From the NCBI GenBank assembly GCA_029246545.1, contig JAQWMX010000008.1:114018-178017 (forward strand): a stretch of DNA of 64,000 nt. The letters are read 5' to 3'. Positions within the stretch are counted from its first letter, which is position 1. Every line of letters begins with the position of its first letter. Below the pieces are notes generated by a model. The model saw nothing but the letters and a program-made list of their open reading frames with translations. It had not been told where the DNA came from and did not search any database. The DNA is from Gammaproteobacteria bacterium. GTDB lineage: Bacteria; Pseudomonadota; Gammaproteobacteria; Pseudomonadales; Pseudohongiellaceae. Shown one piece after another: positions 9,258-18,292 of this stretch. The position numbers and the translations under genes are program-made.

Positions 9258-9390
9258 AACGTCCTCTAACGACCCAAAGTGGATATTAGTGAGAGTGTTC
9301 AAGTAAGGCTATCTATAGGAAGTATTCTTTCAGAATACCTGTTATTAAATTAAGTTTCTAATCATGAACGCTAAATTCTATTGATTGCGG
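9258..9390 (+). repeat. Dispersed palindrome plus ~110-bp repeat, copy B (covers the 9050-9370 gap)
   Basis: The 321-bp gap between the desaturase and the dsbD-like gene holds no credible gene. Bases 9258-9288 are a degenerate copy of the dispersed palindrome (AACGTCCTCTAAC then CCAAAGTGGATATTA), and the sequence on to 9390 matches copy A at 8101-8215. The repeat runs about 20 bases into the 3' end of the dsbD-like gene, so it appears to supply that gene's last codons. Confidence 0.55.
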
Positions 9391-11503
9391 CAATGATGAT
9401 ATTTGTCGTCAATATTTGCGGTAGAACTTCTGCTGGTTCTGATGAGTCTGCAGGGAACATCAAATATAAAGGTACACCGCTAGTTTCATAGCGTCTTAAT
9501 ACTTCAGTAATTTCTGGATCATTATTGGTCCAGTCACCTTTAAGGTAGGTTACGTTTTTATCTGCTAAGGCTGTTGTGAACTCTTCTGAATTAAGTGCAA
9601 CTTTTTCATTAACCAAACAAGTAATACACCAACTTGCCGTCATGTTAACGAAGACTGGCTGACCACTAGATCTTAATTCTGCTAGACGCGCATCACTATA
9701 AGCCTCATAACCTGCATCTTCACTTATTACTTGATTAATAGACTGAGTTTCAAGTAAAGGTGACCGAACTACACCGATGGTTGTAACTAAGCATAATAAA
9801 ATAATGAAGGCATTTGCATAACGCCAGAATGGAGTTTGTATGCCAAGACGACGTTGATATAGCCAGGCCGCCATAGCTAATAGAACACAGGTGGCAATAA
9901 CTAGAGCCATGCCGTCTGTGCCAGTTTGGTTGCCTAGCACCCACAACAACCAAACAACTGTCGCATAAAGTGGGAAGGCCAGAACCTGTTTAAAGGTCAG
10001 CATCCATTTACCAGGATGAGGGAGCAGACTAGAAAGTGTTGGGTTAAATGAAATTAGTACAAAGGGTAGAGCCATGCCTAAACCCAAAGCAAAAAACACT
10101 GCCAAGGCGACTATAGCTGTTTGTGTGAAAGCAAAGCCTAAGGCTGCTCCCATAAATGGTGCAGTACAGGGACTAGCAACAACACTGGCCAGGATGCCGG
10201 TAAAAAATGAACCTGAGTAACCGTCTTTGTCTTGCAACTCAGTGCTAACGCCCATAATGCTAGTGCCGAATTCTACGACACCAGACATTGAAAGCCCCAG
10301 CACAAAAAACAAAAATATCAACAAGCTGATGAACCATGGCGATTGCAAATGGAAGCCCCAACCAATAAGCGTACCACCAGCCTGTAAAGCAAGCAAAACA
10401 GAAGCAAGTATTAGAAACGCTGCAATAACACCCGCCGTGTAGGCTAAACCATGCAAGCGTTTTTCATGTTGAGTTGAATTACTACTCGAAGCCAGGCTTA
10501 GTACTTTTAGAGACAGAACTGGAAACACACAAGGCATGAGATTAAGAATCAAGCCGCCTAACAAGGCGAAGGTAAACACTAGCAAAAGGCTCATATCAGA
10601 AGCAGAAGTACTGCCTAAAGTATCCGCATTAGCAGCTAAAAGCCCCAGGTCTGAAGCATTAATGCCATCTGGTGCAGCCGCAATTTCATAAGAGATTAAC
10701 TGGCCTTCATCATCAGTGACCAGTAACAACCCAGTAATTTCTTCAGGTGCTTCGCTGAGGCGAGGGTGATGGCCTTGAGTCAGTTGCAAACTGGAAAGTT
10801 GATAAGTAACTTCTTGGGGAGAAATGTAATCAAATACTCTGTGTTCACCGGGTATAAATCTTATTGCGCTAGCGTTTTCAAAAATGGCTTCGGTTGCTTG
10901 AATTAGTATATTCAAATTGCCGTCAGCTATAGAAAAAGTGGTACCAAAACTGACGTCACTGGTTGGTATAGCTGCTCTAGTGAGTGCAAAGCCATCAATC
11001 CATTGTTCGTTTTGTGTGATTTGTGATTCTTCTAAGATAGGCAATGACAGAGAAACAACTGCGCCACCTGGGATGCATATATATTCACATTCTAACCATT
11101 GCGCATTGCCACTAATGTCTAGGTTCTCTTCTTGAAATGATGCAGGAATATTCAGAGAAACTTGTAAATAAATCTCGTCTTCATATCCAAAGTCGACTAG
11201 GTCGGCAGGTAGCTCTAACCGTTTAGGTGTGGGCCAAACGATTTCACCAGCTGTTACCCCGTCTGGTAAGGTCCAGTTAATTTCAGTGGCACGGCCTGCA
11301 TCACCAGGATTTTTCCAATAGGTATGCCAGTTCTCCATATGATCTAGGCGTAGAGCTATCCAAGTATCTTGACCTGGAGTAACACCCGTCATTTCGGCGA
11401 CTAGTTCAGCATCGACATGCTCACCAATAACCACTTGCGCTTGAGCAGAAAAGCTCAACAGAAGCAGTACCGAGATTAGGAATTGAAAGAAAGTTGTTTT
11501 CAT
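9371..11503 (-). CDS. dsbD: Thiol:disulfide interchange protein, DsbD/ScsB-like
   Basis: A 710-residue protein in three parts: a signal peptide (ending SAQAQ) and a periplasmic N-terminal domain with a CEYICIPGG redox motif; a central membrane domain of about eight helices with the conserved LMPCVFPVLSL and SPCTAPF cysteine motifs; and a C-terminal thioredoxin-like domain with active site SWCITC. The family carries electrons from cytoplasmic thioredoxin across the inner membrane to reduce periplasmic disulfides. The N-terminal domain looks like the larger ScsB type rather than E. coli DsbD. It is downstream of DUF6702 and the M1 peptidase on the same strand, about 170 bp away. Reduced apocytochromes, abundant in this window, are a plausible client. 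Confidence 0.9.
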   Translation of the reverse strand: MKTTFFQFLISVLLLLSFSAQAQVVIGEHVDAELVAEMTGVTPGQDTWIALRLDHMENWHTYWKNPGDAGRATEINWTLPDGVTAGEIVWPTPKRLELPADLVDFGYEDEIYLQVSLNIPASFQEENLDISGNAQWLECEYICIPGGAVVSLSLPILEESQITQNEQWIDGFALTRAAIPTSDVSFGTTFSIADGNLNILIQATEAIFENASAIRFIPGEHRVFDYISPQEVTYQLSSLQLTQGHHPRLSEAPEEITGLLLVTDDEGQLISYEIAAAPDGINASDLGLLAANADTLGSTSASDMSLLLVFTFALLGGLILNLMPCVFPVLSLKVLSLASSSNSTQHEKRLHGLAYTAGVIAAFLILASVLLALQAGGTLIGWGFHLQSPWFISLLIFLFFVLGLSMSGVVEFGTSIMGVSTELQDKDGYSGSFFTGILASVVASPCTAPFMGAALGFAFTQTAIVALAVFFALGLGMALPFVLISFNPTLSSLLPHPGKWMLTFKQVLAFPLYATVVWLLWVLGNQTGTDGMALVIATCVLLAMAAWLYQRRLGIQTPFWRYANAFIILLCLVTTIGVVRSPLLETQSINQVISEDAGYEAYSDARLAELRSSGQPVFVNMTASWCITCLVNEKVALNSEEFTTALADKNVTYLKGDWTNNDPEITEVLRRYETSGVPLYLMFPADSSEPAEVLPQILTTNIIIAAINRI

Positions 11504-11675
11504 TGGATCTTAAAGACTCATAAGGTAGAGAGATGTTACAGATAATGCTGAGATAGTACTGATTTTTACGGACTTTTTCAGCTTTTGCGTCATATTAATT
11601 AGGGAAAGAATAAGTATTTATTAAGTATCTATTAGGTATTGATAGAGAGAAAGGAGGATCTTATTTTGAACTTAT

Positions 11676-12173
11676 CTATTCATTAGTAATAGTTTTAATA
11701 CCATCGTTATTTGAAAAAATTAGACTTTTTACGAAGTTGCCATAATCAACATTGAGATAATTCTGCATATTTGGCCAATAATTTCTTAGCATTCCATGTT
11801 CAACTCGCATGGCTTCAGGAATACTTGTTAGCTCTGCTTCCTGATAAATATAAAAGAATTCGCTTTCCAGCTCAGCGCCAACTAATGCTAAGGGTATTTC
11901 TTCACCGTCAGCATCCCATAATTTAAAACTATTACTTAACTCAACTCCAACCCTTGCTTGGGCAGGAATACGATCAAGACCGCCATCGGCTTGTACCGTA
12001 TTACCAAAAGCATGTTCAACATCATGAGCATAAACTTGGTGAACAATTTCTATTCTTTGAGTTCGTGAGTTAAACGAAACTGAAGTTAATAAAGTTTGCT
12101 CGAGGTGAGCCTGAGCTTGCACTGCTCCTATCAAAGCAAGTAGTGCACTAAGGGTAAGATTCAGCAGCCGCAT
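11676..12173 (-). CDS. DUF6702 family secreted protein
   Basis: A 165-residue protein with a signal peptide (residues 1-20, ending AQAQAH). The mature part (Y..DVEHAFG, LWD.DG..I.L..VG.E.E....Y.Y.E....P......N..L......QMNYLN-type ending) fits DUF6702, a small beta-rich family of unknown function. Its ATG follows the M1 peptidase stop codon with no gap, which implies translational coupling. DUF6702 genes are often beside M1 peptidases, so a chaperone or accessory role for that enzyme is a reasonable guess. Confidence 0.75.
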   Translation of the reverse strand: MRLLNLTLSALLALIGAVQAQAHLEQTLLTSVSFNSRTQRIEIVHQVYAHDVEHAFGNTVQADGGLDRIPAQARVGVELSNSFKLWDADGEEIPLALVGAELESEFFYIYQEAELTSIPEAMRVEHGMLRNYWPNMQNYLNVDYGNFVKSLIFSNNDGIKTITNE

Positions 12174-14609
12174 TTATTCCCCAGTTGCTTGTAAAGGAAC
12201 GTCATTGCCCATATCTGCATTTTCACCTGTTTCGGCTTCTTCTAACTCAACCAAGAGGTCAGCCATCAGATCACGGCTAGGGTTATCGGAACGGTAGAGT
12301 TCAATACGAGAACGTTGAATTTGCTGAGGGATACGATTGTTATTTCTGTTGGCATCTGCAATTTGTTGCATGGCGTCAAGCTCAACGGCAACGATGGCTT
12401 GCTCACTTAGAATCATGCGTGTGACTCGATGAGGACTTCTTCGCCATATCTCGGCTGGCAGCATAATGTCTTCTATTTCACCATTGGCATACTCAATTTG
12501 AAGAGGTAAAGGCATAACCAGGCCGCCAATATTTTCAAAATCGAGGAAGTAAACCATTAAGCCATCTGCAATGGATTGGTCGAGTATTTCCAGCTCCCAA
12601 TCTTCCAGACCTTCGCGAAAACTGGTGTATTCATTGCGATCGGCATTAGTTACGGTGAATTCATCATTTTCGTTATAAAGGTCCTCTAGCTCTGGAAATT
12701 CTTCTACCCGTTTTGGTAAATCCGCATTTCGAATTTGTGTTAAAGAGGTTGGTTCTTCAGCTTCTTCTTCACGATGAATAGGGAATTCTATTTCTGGATC
12801 TTGGGTAGATATGCTGTATTCCCGAATATCATTGAGCGCTATATCTACATGATCTGTGGTGTAAAACCAACCACGCCAGAACCAGTCTAGATCAACCGCA
12901 GAAGCATCTTCTAAGGTGCGGAAAAAATCAGATGGTGTTGGGCGTTTAAACATCCAACGCTCAGAATATTCTTTAAAGGCAAAATCAAATAAGTCTCGAC
13001 CCATTACCGTTTCTCGTAAAATAGTTAAAGCAGTAGCCGGTTTACCGTAAGCGTTATTGCCAAATTGTAAAATAGATTCTGAATTGGTCATGATTGGAAC
13101 CTGATTTTGTGAAAGCATATAACTTGTAATATTTTCCGGATCTCCTCGACGAGAAGGGTAACCATCTTCCCATTCGCGTTCGGCCATAAATTGTAAAAAG
13201 GTATTCAAACCTTCGTCCATCCAGGTCCATTGACGTTCATCAGAATTGACAGTCATGGGAAAATAAATATGACCGACCTCATGAATGATCACAGAAATTA
13301 ATCCGTACTTGGTTCGTCTTGAGTAGGTTCTTTCTCCAGTCTCTTCGTCTTCTACTGGTCGATAACCGTTAAACGTTATCATTGGGTATTCCATACCACC
13401 GTTTTCCCAGCCATTCACTGAAATTGATGCCGGGTAAGGGTAATCGAATGAAAAATCAGAATAAACGTCCATGGTGTGGGCTACAGCATGTGTGGAGTAT
13501 TGAGACCATAGTGGTTCAGCTTCATTTGGATAGAAGGACATAGCCATGACGACTGGGTTAGTTGCACCTTCTTGCTGGTGGCCTAAGGCATCCCAAATAT
13601 ATTTTCTTGAGCTAGCCCAGGCAAAATCACGGACGTTTTCAGCTTCAAAAATCCAAGTGACAGTTTCATCTGTACCGTCTTCCTGATTGGTCAATGCTTC
13701 ATCGGGTGTCACGATAAATACTGGGGTGTCAGAATCTTCAGCTCGTTCTAAGCGGTCTTGTTGTTCGTCACTTAACACATCATTAGGGTTTTGCAGGGTG
13801 CCGGTGGAAGCAACGATATGGTCGGCGGGAACAGTTATGTGGACTTCAAAGTCTCCAAATTCGAGAGTGAATTCACCGCTACCAACAAACTGCTTATTTA
13901 CCCAGCCATTATAATCGGTATAGGCCGCTACGCGGGGGTACCATTGCGATACAGCATACTGGTAGGTATCACTTTCTTCAAAATGCTCATAGCCACCACG
14001 TCCACCAAGAATACTTTGATTGACGATGTTATGTTCCCAATCGATTTCGAAGATAATACTATCGCCTGATTCTAGAGCTTGTTCAAGGTCCACACGCATC
14101 ATAGTGCCGTTAATCTGTGTACCCAGTACGTTGCCTTGAATTATTTGTGTATTTTGCTCGCTTCTAATGACTTCCTGCACTCGGCTTATTTGAAAGCCTC
14201 CTTCGAAGTCTTCAAATGTTCGTTCACGAAGCAAGCTTGAAAAAGCCAGACGGTCGTTATTACCTGCGGTTTCAGAGGTACGACCAATTGAATCATTTTG
14301 ATAACGATTTTGATCCAGTTGTATCCATATATAGCTCAAGGTATCTGGAGAATTGTTGGTGTAAGTTATGCGCTCGGAACCCAAGATGCGTTTATTTTCT
14401 TCATCTAAAGTTACCTCAATTAAGTAATCAGCCTGTTGCTGCCAATATTCATTGCCGGGAGCTCCTGAAGCCGTACGATAACTATTGGCTGTAGGTGAAA
14501 CCTCATCCAGCTGACGAAACTTATCTTCGAAATTACCTTTGCTCTGAGTTACTTGCGCATTGGCAGAAAAACTCAATATAAACAACAAGGAATAAATAAA
14601 TATTTTCAT
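12174..14609 (-). CDS. M1-family zinc metallopeptidase, exported
   Basis: An 811-residue protein with a signal peptide (residues 1-18, ending SANAQ). The gluzincin site is complete: H443-EVGH447 followed after 18 residues by E466 (HExxH-x18-E), giving zinc ligands H443, H447 and E466 and catalytic E444. Upstream, NGWENGGMEYPMI is the M1 substrate-binding GxMEN-like region with a modified sequence (GGMEYP), as in many bacterial periplasmic M1 enzymes. The C-terminal ~200 residues are acidic and Glu/Asp rich. It should trim peptides from the N-terminus in the periplasm or outside the cell. It is followed directly by DUF6702 and then the DsbD-like gene. Confidence 0.88.
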   Translation of the reverse strand: MKIFIYSLLFILSFSANAQVTQSKGNFEDKFRQLDEVSPTANSYRTASGAPGNEYWQQQADYLIEVTLDEENKRILGSERITYTNNSPDTLSYIWIQLDQNRYQNDSIGRTSETAGNNDRLAFSSLLRERTFEDFEGGFQISRVQEVIRSEQNTQIIQGNVLGTQINGTMMRVDLEQALESGDSIIFEIDWEHNIVNQSILGGRGGYEHFEESDTYQYAVSQWYPRVAAYTDYNGWVNKQFVGSGEFTLEFGDFEVHITVPADHIVASTGTLQNPNDVLSDEQQDRLERAEDSDTPVFIVTPDEALTNQEDGTDETVTWIFEAENVRDFAWASSRKYIWDALGHQQEGATNPVVMAMSFYPNEAEPLWSQYSTHAVAHTMDVYSDFSFDYPYPASISVNGWENGGMEYPMITFNGYRPVEDEETGERTYSRRTKYGLISVIIHEVGHIYFPMTVNSDERQWTWMDEGLNTFLQFMAEREWEDGYPSRRGDPENITSYMLSQNQVPIMTNSESILQFGNNAYGKPATALTILRETVMGRDLFDFAFKEYSERWMFKRPTPSDFFRTLEDASAVDLDWFWRGWFYTTDHVDIALNDIREYSISTQDPEIEFPIHREEEAEEPTSLTQIRNADLPKRVEEFPELEDLYNENDEFTVTNADRNEYTSFREGLEDWELEILDQSIADGLMVYFLDFENIGGLVMPLPLQIEYANGEIEDIMLPAEIWRRSPHRVTRMILSEQAIVAVELDAMQQIADANRNNNRIPQQIQRSRIELYRSDNPSRDLMADLLVELEEAETGENADMGNDVPLQATGE

Positions 14610-14779
14610 ACTATAGCTCCAACTATGGCTCCGACTATTTTCAGGGATTCAAAGTATACCTGTTCTTATATAGGCAATGTAATACTAGATTCCTAAATAG
14701 ATAATCATCATGTTTTGCAGTATATTTTTGTTGTTTTCATTAATAAATATAACTCTGTCTATATCTATGCGAGGTTAGG

Positions 14780-15685
14780 ATGCGACATTCATTACAACCA
14801 CTACTTACTGCAGTTCTAGTATTCTCTTTTACAAGCTCAGTTCAAGCTCAAGGAATTTTTGGACACTGGGACCCTATAATGCATGAAGATCGGGAAGAAC
14901 GAATTCCCGGCCCTTTTGTGGGTGATTATGCGGGACTTCCAGTAAATGCAGCCGCGCAATTGCGTGCAGATAGTTGGCAGCCTTCATTGCTGACTTTACC
15001 CGAGCATCAATGCAAACCACATCCATCGACTTATGGCTTTCGTGGTGTTGGTAATCTCTATATTTGGCAAGAGCTTGATCCAAAGTCGCTTGAATTAATT
15101 AAAATTGGAACTCACATTCGTTGGCAGGCTCAGCGTCGAGAAATCTGGATGGACGGCCGTCCTCACCCTGATGCAATGGCTCCCCATACTTGGCAAGGGT
15201 TTTCTACTGGTGAATGGGATGGAGATACCTTAATAGTCACAACAACTCATTTAAAAGCTGGTTGGATGCGTCGTAATGGTCTCGCTCTAAGTGATCAGGC
15301 TACTATGGTTGAACGTTTTATTCCGCAGGGTGATGACGAGACTATATTGCACATTTATATGGTTCAGGATCCGGTTTATCTCGATGATGTCTTTTTTAAG
15401 TCAAATGGCTTTTCTAAGCGAACTAGTACAACGATGCAACCATATCCATGTCGTCCTGCAACTGAGATCGTAAGAGAACGTGGTGATATTCCACACAACT
15501 TACCTGGTGAATCTACCTACGCTGTAGAGTTTTCTGAGATGTTAGGTGTTCCAGTTGATGCTGGTCGAGGAGGGGGCATTACTATGTTGCCTGAATACAT
15601 GGAAGTTGTAAGAGAATGGAGAAACGAAAACATGACTGCAGAAGAGCGCAATGGTGATGGAAATATTTTTCCAGTTTCAGAATAG
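14780..15685 (+). CDS. Secreted protein of an unnamed family (paralogue 1 of 4 in this window)
   Basis: A 301-residue protein with a signal peptide (about residues 1-24, ending VQAQG) and a strong Shine-Dalgarno-like AGGTTAGG before the ATG. I do not recognise a named family. It carries a motif block shared with three other proteins in the window: IWMDGRPHP, then PHTWQGFSTG, then a GDTL strand, an RRNG turn, DPVYLDDVFF, and a late PC cysteine. The pattern of alternating strands ending in a DPxYL element suggests a small beta-barrel or lipocalin-like fold. Nearest relative here is the gene at 42509-43423, which keeps the same motifs. It faces the convergent cytochrome operon across a shared terminator. 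Function unknown. Confidence 0.75.
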   Translation: MRHSLQPLLTAVLVFSFTSSVQAQGIFGHWDPIMHEDREERIPGPFVGDYAGLPVNAAAQLRADSWQPSLLTLPEHQCKPHPSTYGFRGVGNLYIWQELDPKSLELIKIGTHIRWQAQRREIWMDGRPHPDAMAPHTWQGFSTGEWDGDTLIVTTTHLKAGWMRRNGLALSDQATMVERFIPQGDDETILHIYMVQDPVYLDDVFFKSNGFSKRTSTTMQPYPCRPATEIVRERGDIPHNLPGESTYAVEFSEMLGVPVDAGRGGGITMLPEYMEVVREWRNENMTAEERNGDGNIFPVSE

Positions 15686-15732
15686 ATTCAATGAAATATA
15701 CGAGCCCTTTAACAAGGGCAAAAAAAGAGCAT

Positions 15733-15763
15733 AAAAAAAGGCAGCCCAAGGGCTGCCTTTTTT
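15733..15763. terminator. Bidirectional rho-independent terminator
   Basis: A perfect 8-bp stem (GGCAGCCC / GGGCTGCC) with a 2-base loop is flanked by A7 on the left and T6 on the right. It lies between two convergent genes, the secreted-family gene ending at 15685 and the cytochrome gene ending at 15791, so it can end both transcripts. Confidence 0.9.
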
Positions 15764-15790
15764 AGTAGAGAGTATTACTGAGCTCTATGA

Positions 15791-18244
15791 TCAGTCAATA
15801 GAAGCAACTGCTTCAGTAGAACCTTGGTTAATTCTCATTTGGAAAGGTACGCTATTCACGATACCCATAATAATGGAGGAGAATTTATAGTTTTCTTGAG
15901 CTGAGTCACGAAGGATAGTTCGAACATGAGGCATGTCCGACCATACCAAAGGTCTGGCTAATGCAAATTGCATTAACTTTTCAGTAGTGGTTCCAGCAAA
16001 GATAGTCGGTCGCTCCATCATCCAGTTACGCAAATCAGCAACACTTGTTATTTCAGTGCCGTCAAATAAGAAATCAACTGGGTTTATGGTAACGCCTCTA
16101 TCCAAAGTTCTATGACGGCCAACACCATCAAAGTTTTCCATGGCGATGCCAATTGTATCCATTAATTCATGACAGGATGAACACACAGGGTCAGCTCGGT
16201 GAGCTTCCATTTGTTCACGCAATGATTGAGGCACACCTTCTACTTCAGTCAGTTGGGTGTCAACATTTGGTGGAGGCTCAGGTGGTGGTGTACCAACTAA
16301 ATTAGTTAGGAACCATTTACCACGGGTAACCAGTGAAGTTCTGATTGTAAGAGAAGTTAAGGTTAAGAAACTACTGTGTCCTAGAATTCCTCTCCTGTTC
16401 TCATCTTCAACTTCGACACGACGCATGCGGCTACCAATAATTCCTGGCATATCATAAACTCTCGCTAAGCTTTCATTCACAAATGTGTAATCAGCGTTGA
16501 TGATGTCAAGAACACTTCTGTCTTCATCAATAATGCTTTGGAAAAGCATTTGAGTTTCCAAGATCGAAGACTGCCTTAGGTTGTCGTCATAATCAGGGAA
16601 AGTCAGCGGATCAGGGACGATTGCTTGCAAGTTACGTAAAGTAAACCACTGTGAAGCAAAGTTTGATGTCAGATTTTGGGCTTTAGGATCGGCTAGCATA
16701 CGTATGACCTGCTCTTCTAGCACATCTTGGTCATTCAGTCTGTTTTCAGTTGCAACACTAATTAGTTCTTCATCAGGTAATGAGCTCCACAAGAAGAAGG
16801 CTAATCTAGAAGCTAACTCAAGATCGCTGATTTGAAAAGGTTGCCCTTCAGCTACACCAGCTGGAGCACTCTCAATTCGGAATAGAAATTCAGGACCAGA
16901 AATAATTCTACGTAATCCAGTTTCTATACCTTTCTCAAAACCACCAATCTCATTTCCTAGTTCATAGAATCCAAGTAAGTCGGAAACTTCATTTTCAGTA
17001 ACAGGACGACGATAAGCTTGTTTTGCCAGCGTAGAAAGAATTTCATTGGCGCAAGCAAGTTGCTCGTCTTCCAATGCGCCTGGCTCACAAATGAATATTT
17101 TTTCACGAGCGGCTGTCATTCCAGTACCGGTAGATTCAAAAGGACCACGGATTTCAACCTTCTCAAGATGAGGAGGGCCTTTTAAGGGGTCTCTGTCTAG
17201 AGTAGTACGTGCAGGCTGTCTCCAAATTTCACCATTTGGGCCACTAGGAATTCGTACAAAGTTAACAGCAACTGAATGCGTGCCAGCATTCATAAATGTG
17301 GTGAATTTAAAGCGTTCGTCAATTTCTTCAGCTAATTCAAAGCTATTAGCGCTAAACTCACCTTGTTCAGTATCTAAATAACCGCCGAAATTAGCAGTGT
17401 GAACTGGTACTTTATCAATAGTAATTTCAAGTGTGCTTGGGTATTCAATACCGCGAGCTTCGTCTTGAATAGAGCGCCAAAGTTTTGGACTAAATTCATA
17501 GGTGCCATCTAAGGGGTAGTAGTGTTCAAAAAAGACACCACCTACAGTACCAATTGGTGATCCAGGGATATGTTGATCCTGGCTGCCGTCCGCAGCTACA
17601 CGATATGTGACAAAGTCAGGTTGCATATCAGGGTTACCGACAGCTAAAGCAGCAACTCGGCCAGAAGCCGCTACATAACCTTCCAGCAAAGTGGCAGATA
17701 CTTGTAACGCCGAAGACATGTTGTCAAAACCTTCTGCAGAGTCGTCAGAAATAAGCATGGTAGAAGCATCTATTTCTAGCGCTAATAAATCACGGATAGA
17801 GTTTTGATACTCTGTACGATTTAAACGCGGTAGAACAGGAGCGCCTGGGTTAGGGTTCTCAAGAGCTTCCTGGTCAAGAGTAGCTTCTATAGTTGCAATA
17901 AAAGTAGCCCGTTGCTCTGGTGTAGGTTGTTGCTCACCAAGGGGAGGCATTTGGCCAGTTGCAAGTTTCTTAATGGCTTTTTCCCAGACTTCACCTTCTT
18001 CATGAACGAAGTCAGGAGAAGCATACTCTATAGAAAGACCTCCGGTGTAATCAGTTTCATTATGACAATCGACACAATAGTCATAAATCATATTCCATTG
18101 ATCTTCCATAGGAGGGAGATTCTGAATAGCTAGCTGAGGGGTTTGGGCTTCATTGACGCCAGCTTCTTCTCCAGAATTATTACAAGCATTTAAACCTAAG
18201 CTTAAGCCTGTAATTATGATTGCATATAAAGTACGTTTTCTCAT
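15791..18244 (-). CDS. Planctomycete-type cytochrome (DUF1587/1592/1588/1585) lipoprotein
   Basis: An 817-residue predicted lipoprotein (lipobox LNA-C21) with a haem c motif C57-VDC-H61 in an N-terminal PSCyt1-like domain (MPP motif in GQMPPLGEQQPT), followed by the DUF1587, DUF1595/1592, DUF1588 and DUF1585 modules. Recognisable pieces are PRLNRTEYQN.IRDLL, AYRRPVT..E, L.SRLAFFLWSSLPD, RRGILG and a second haem motif, VCSSCHELMD, near residue 690. Such proteins are abundant in Planctomycetes and in marine gammaproteobacteria; their substrates are unknown. It is transcribed 48 bp downstream of an ankyrin-repeat gene, a pairing I know from marine gammaproteobacteria. The C-terminal and central domains look complete. 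Confidence 0.88.
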   Translation of the reverse strand: MRKRTLYAIIITGLSLGLNACNNSGEEAGVNEAQTPQLAIQNLPPMEDQWNMIYDYCVDCHNETDYTGGLSIEYASPDFVHEEGEVWEKAIKKLATGQMPPLGEQQPTPEQRATFIATIEATLDQEALENPNPGAPVLPRLNRTEYQNSIRDLLALEIDASTMLISDDSAEGFDNMSSALQVSATLLEGYVAASGRVAALAVGNPDMQPDFVTYRVAADGSQDQHIPGSPIGTVGGVFFEHYYPLDGTYEFSPKLWRSIQDEARGIEYPSTLEITIDKVPVHTANFGGYLDTEQGEFSANSFELAEEIDERFKFTTFMNAGTHSVAVNFVRIPSGPNGEIWRQPARTTLDRDPLKGPPHLEKVEIRGPFESTGTGMTAAREKIFICEPGALEDEQLACANEILSTLAKQAYRRPVTENEVSDLLGFYELGNEIGGFEKGIETGLRRIISGPEFLFRIESAPAGVAEGQPFQISDLELASRLAFFLWSSLPDEELISVATENRLNDQDVLEEQVIRMLADPKAQNLTSNFASQWFTLRNLQAIVPDPLTFPDYDDNLRQSSILETQMLFQSIIDEDRSVLDIINADYTFVNESLARVYDMPGIIGSRMRRVEVEDENRRGILGHSSFLTLTSLTIRTSLVTRGKWFLTNLVGTPPPEPPPNVDTQLTEVEGVPQSLREQMEAHRADPVCSSCHELMDTIGIAMENFDGVGRHRTLDRGVTINPVDFLFDGTEITSVADLRNWMMERPTIFAGTTTEKLMQFALARPLVWSDMPHVRTILRDSAQENYKFSSIIMGIVNSVPFQMRINQGSTEAVASID

Positions 18245-18292
18245 TTAAATAGTCCTAAATTTGTTTAATATTTATGGTTGGCTTAATTAAAC

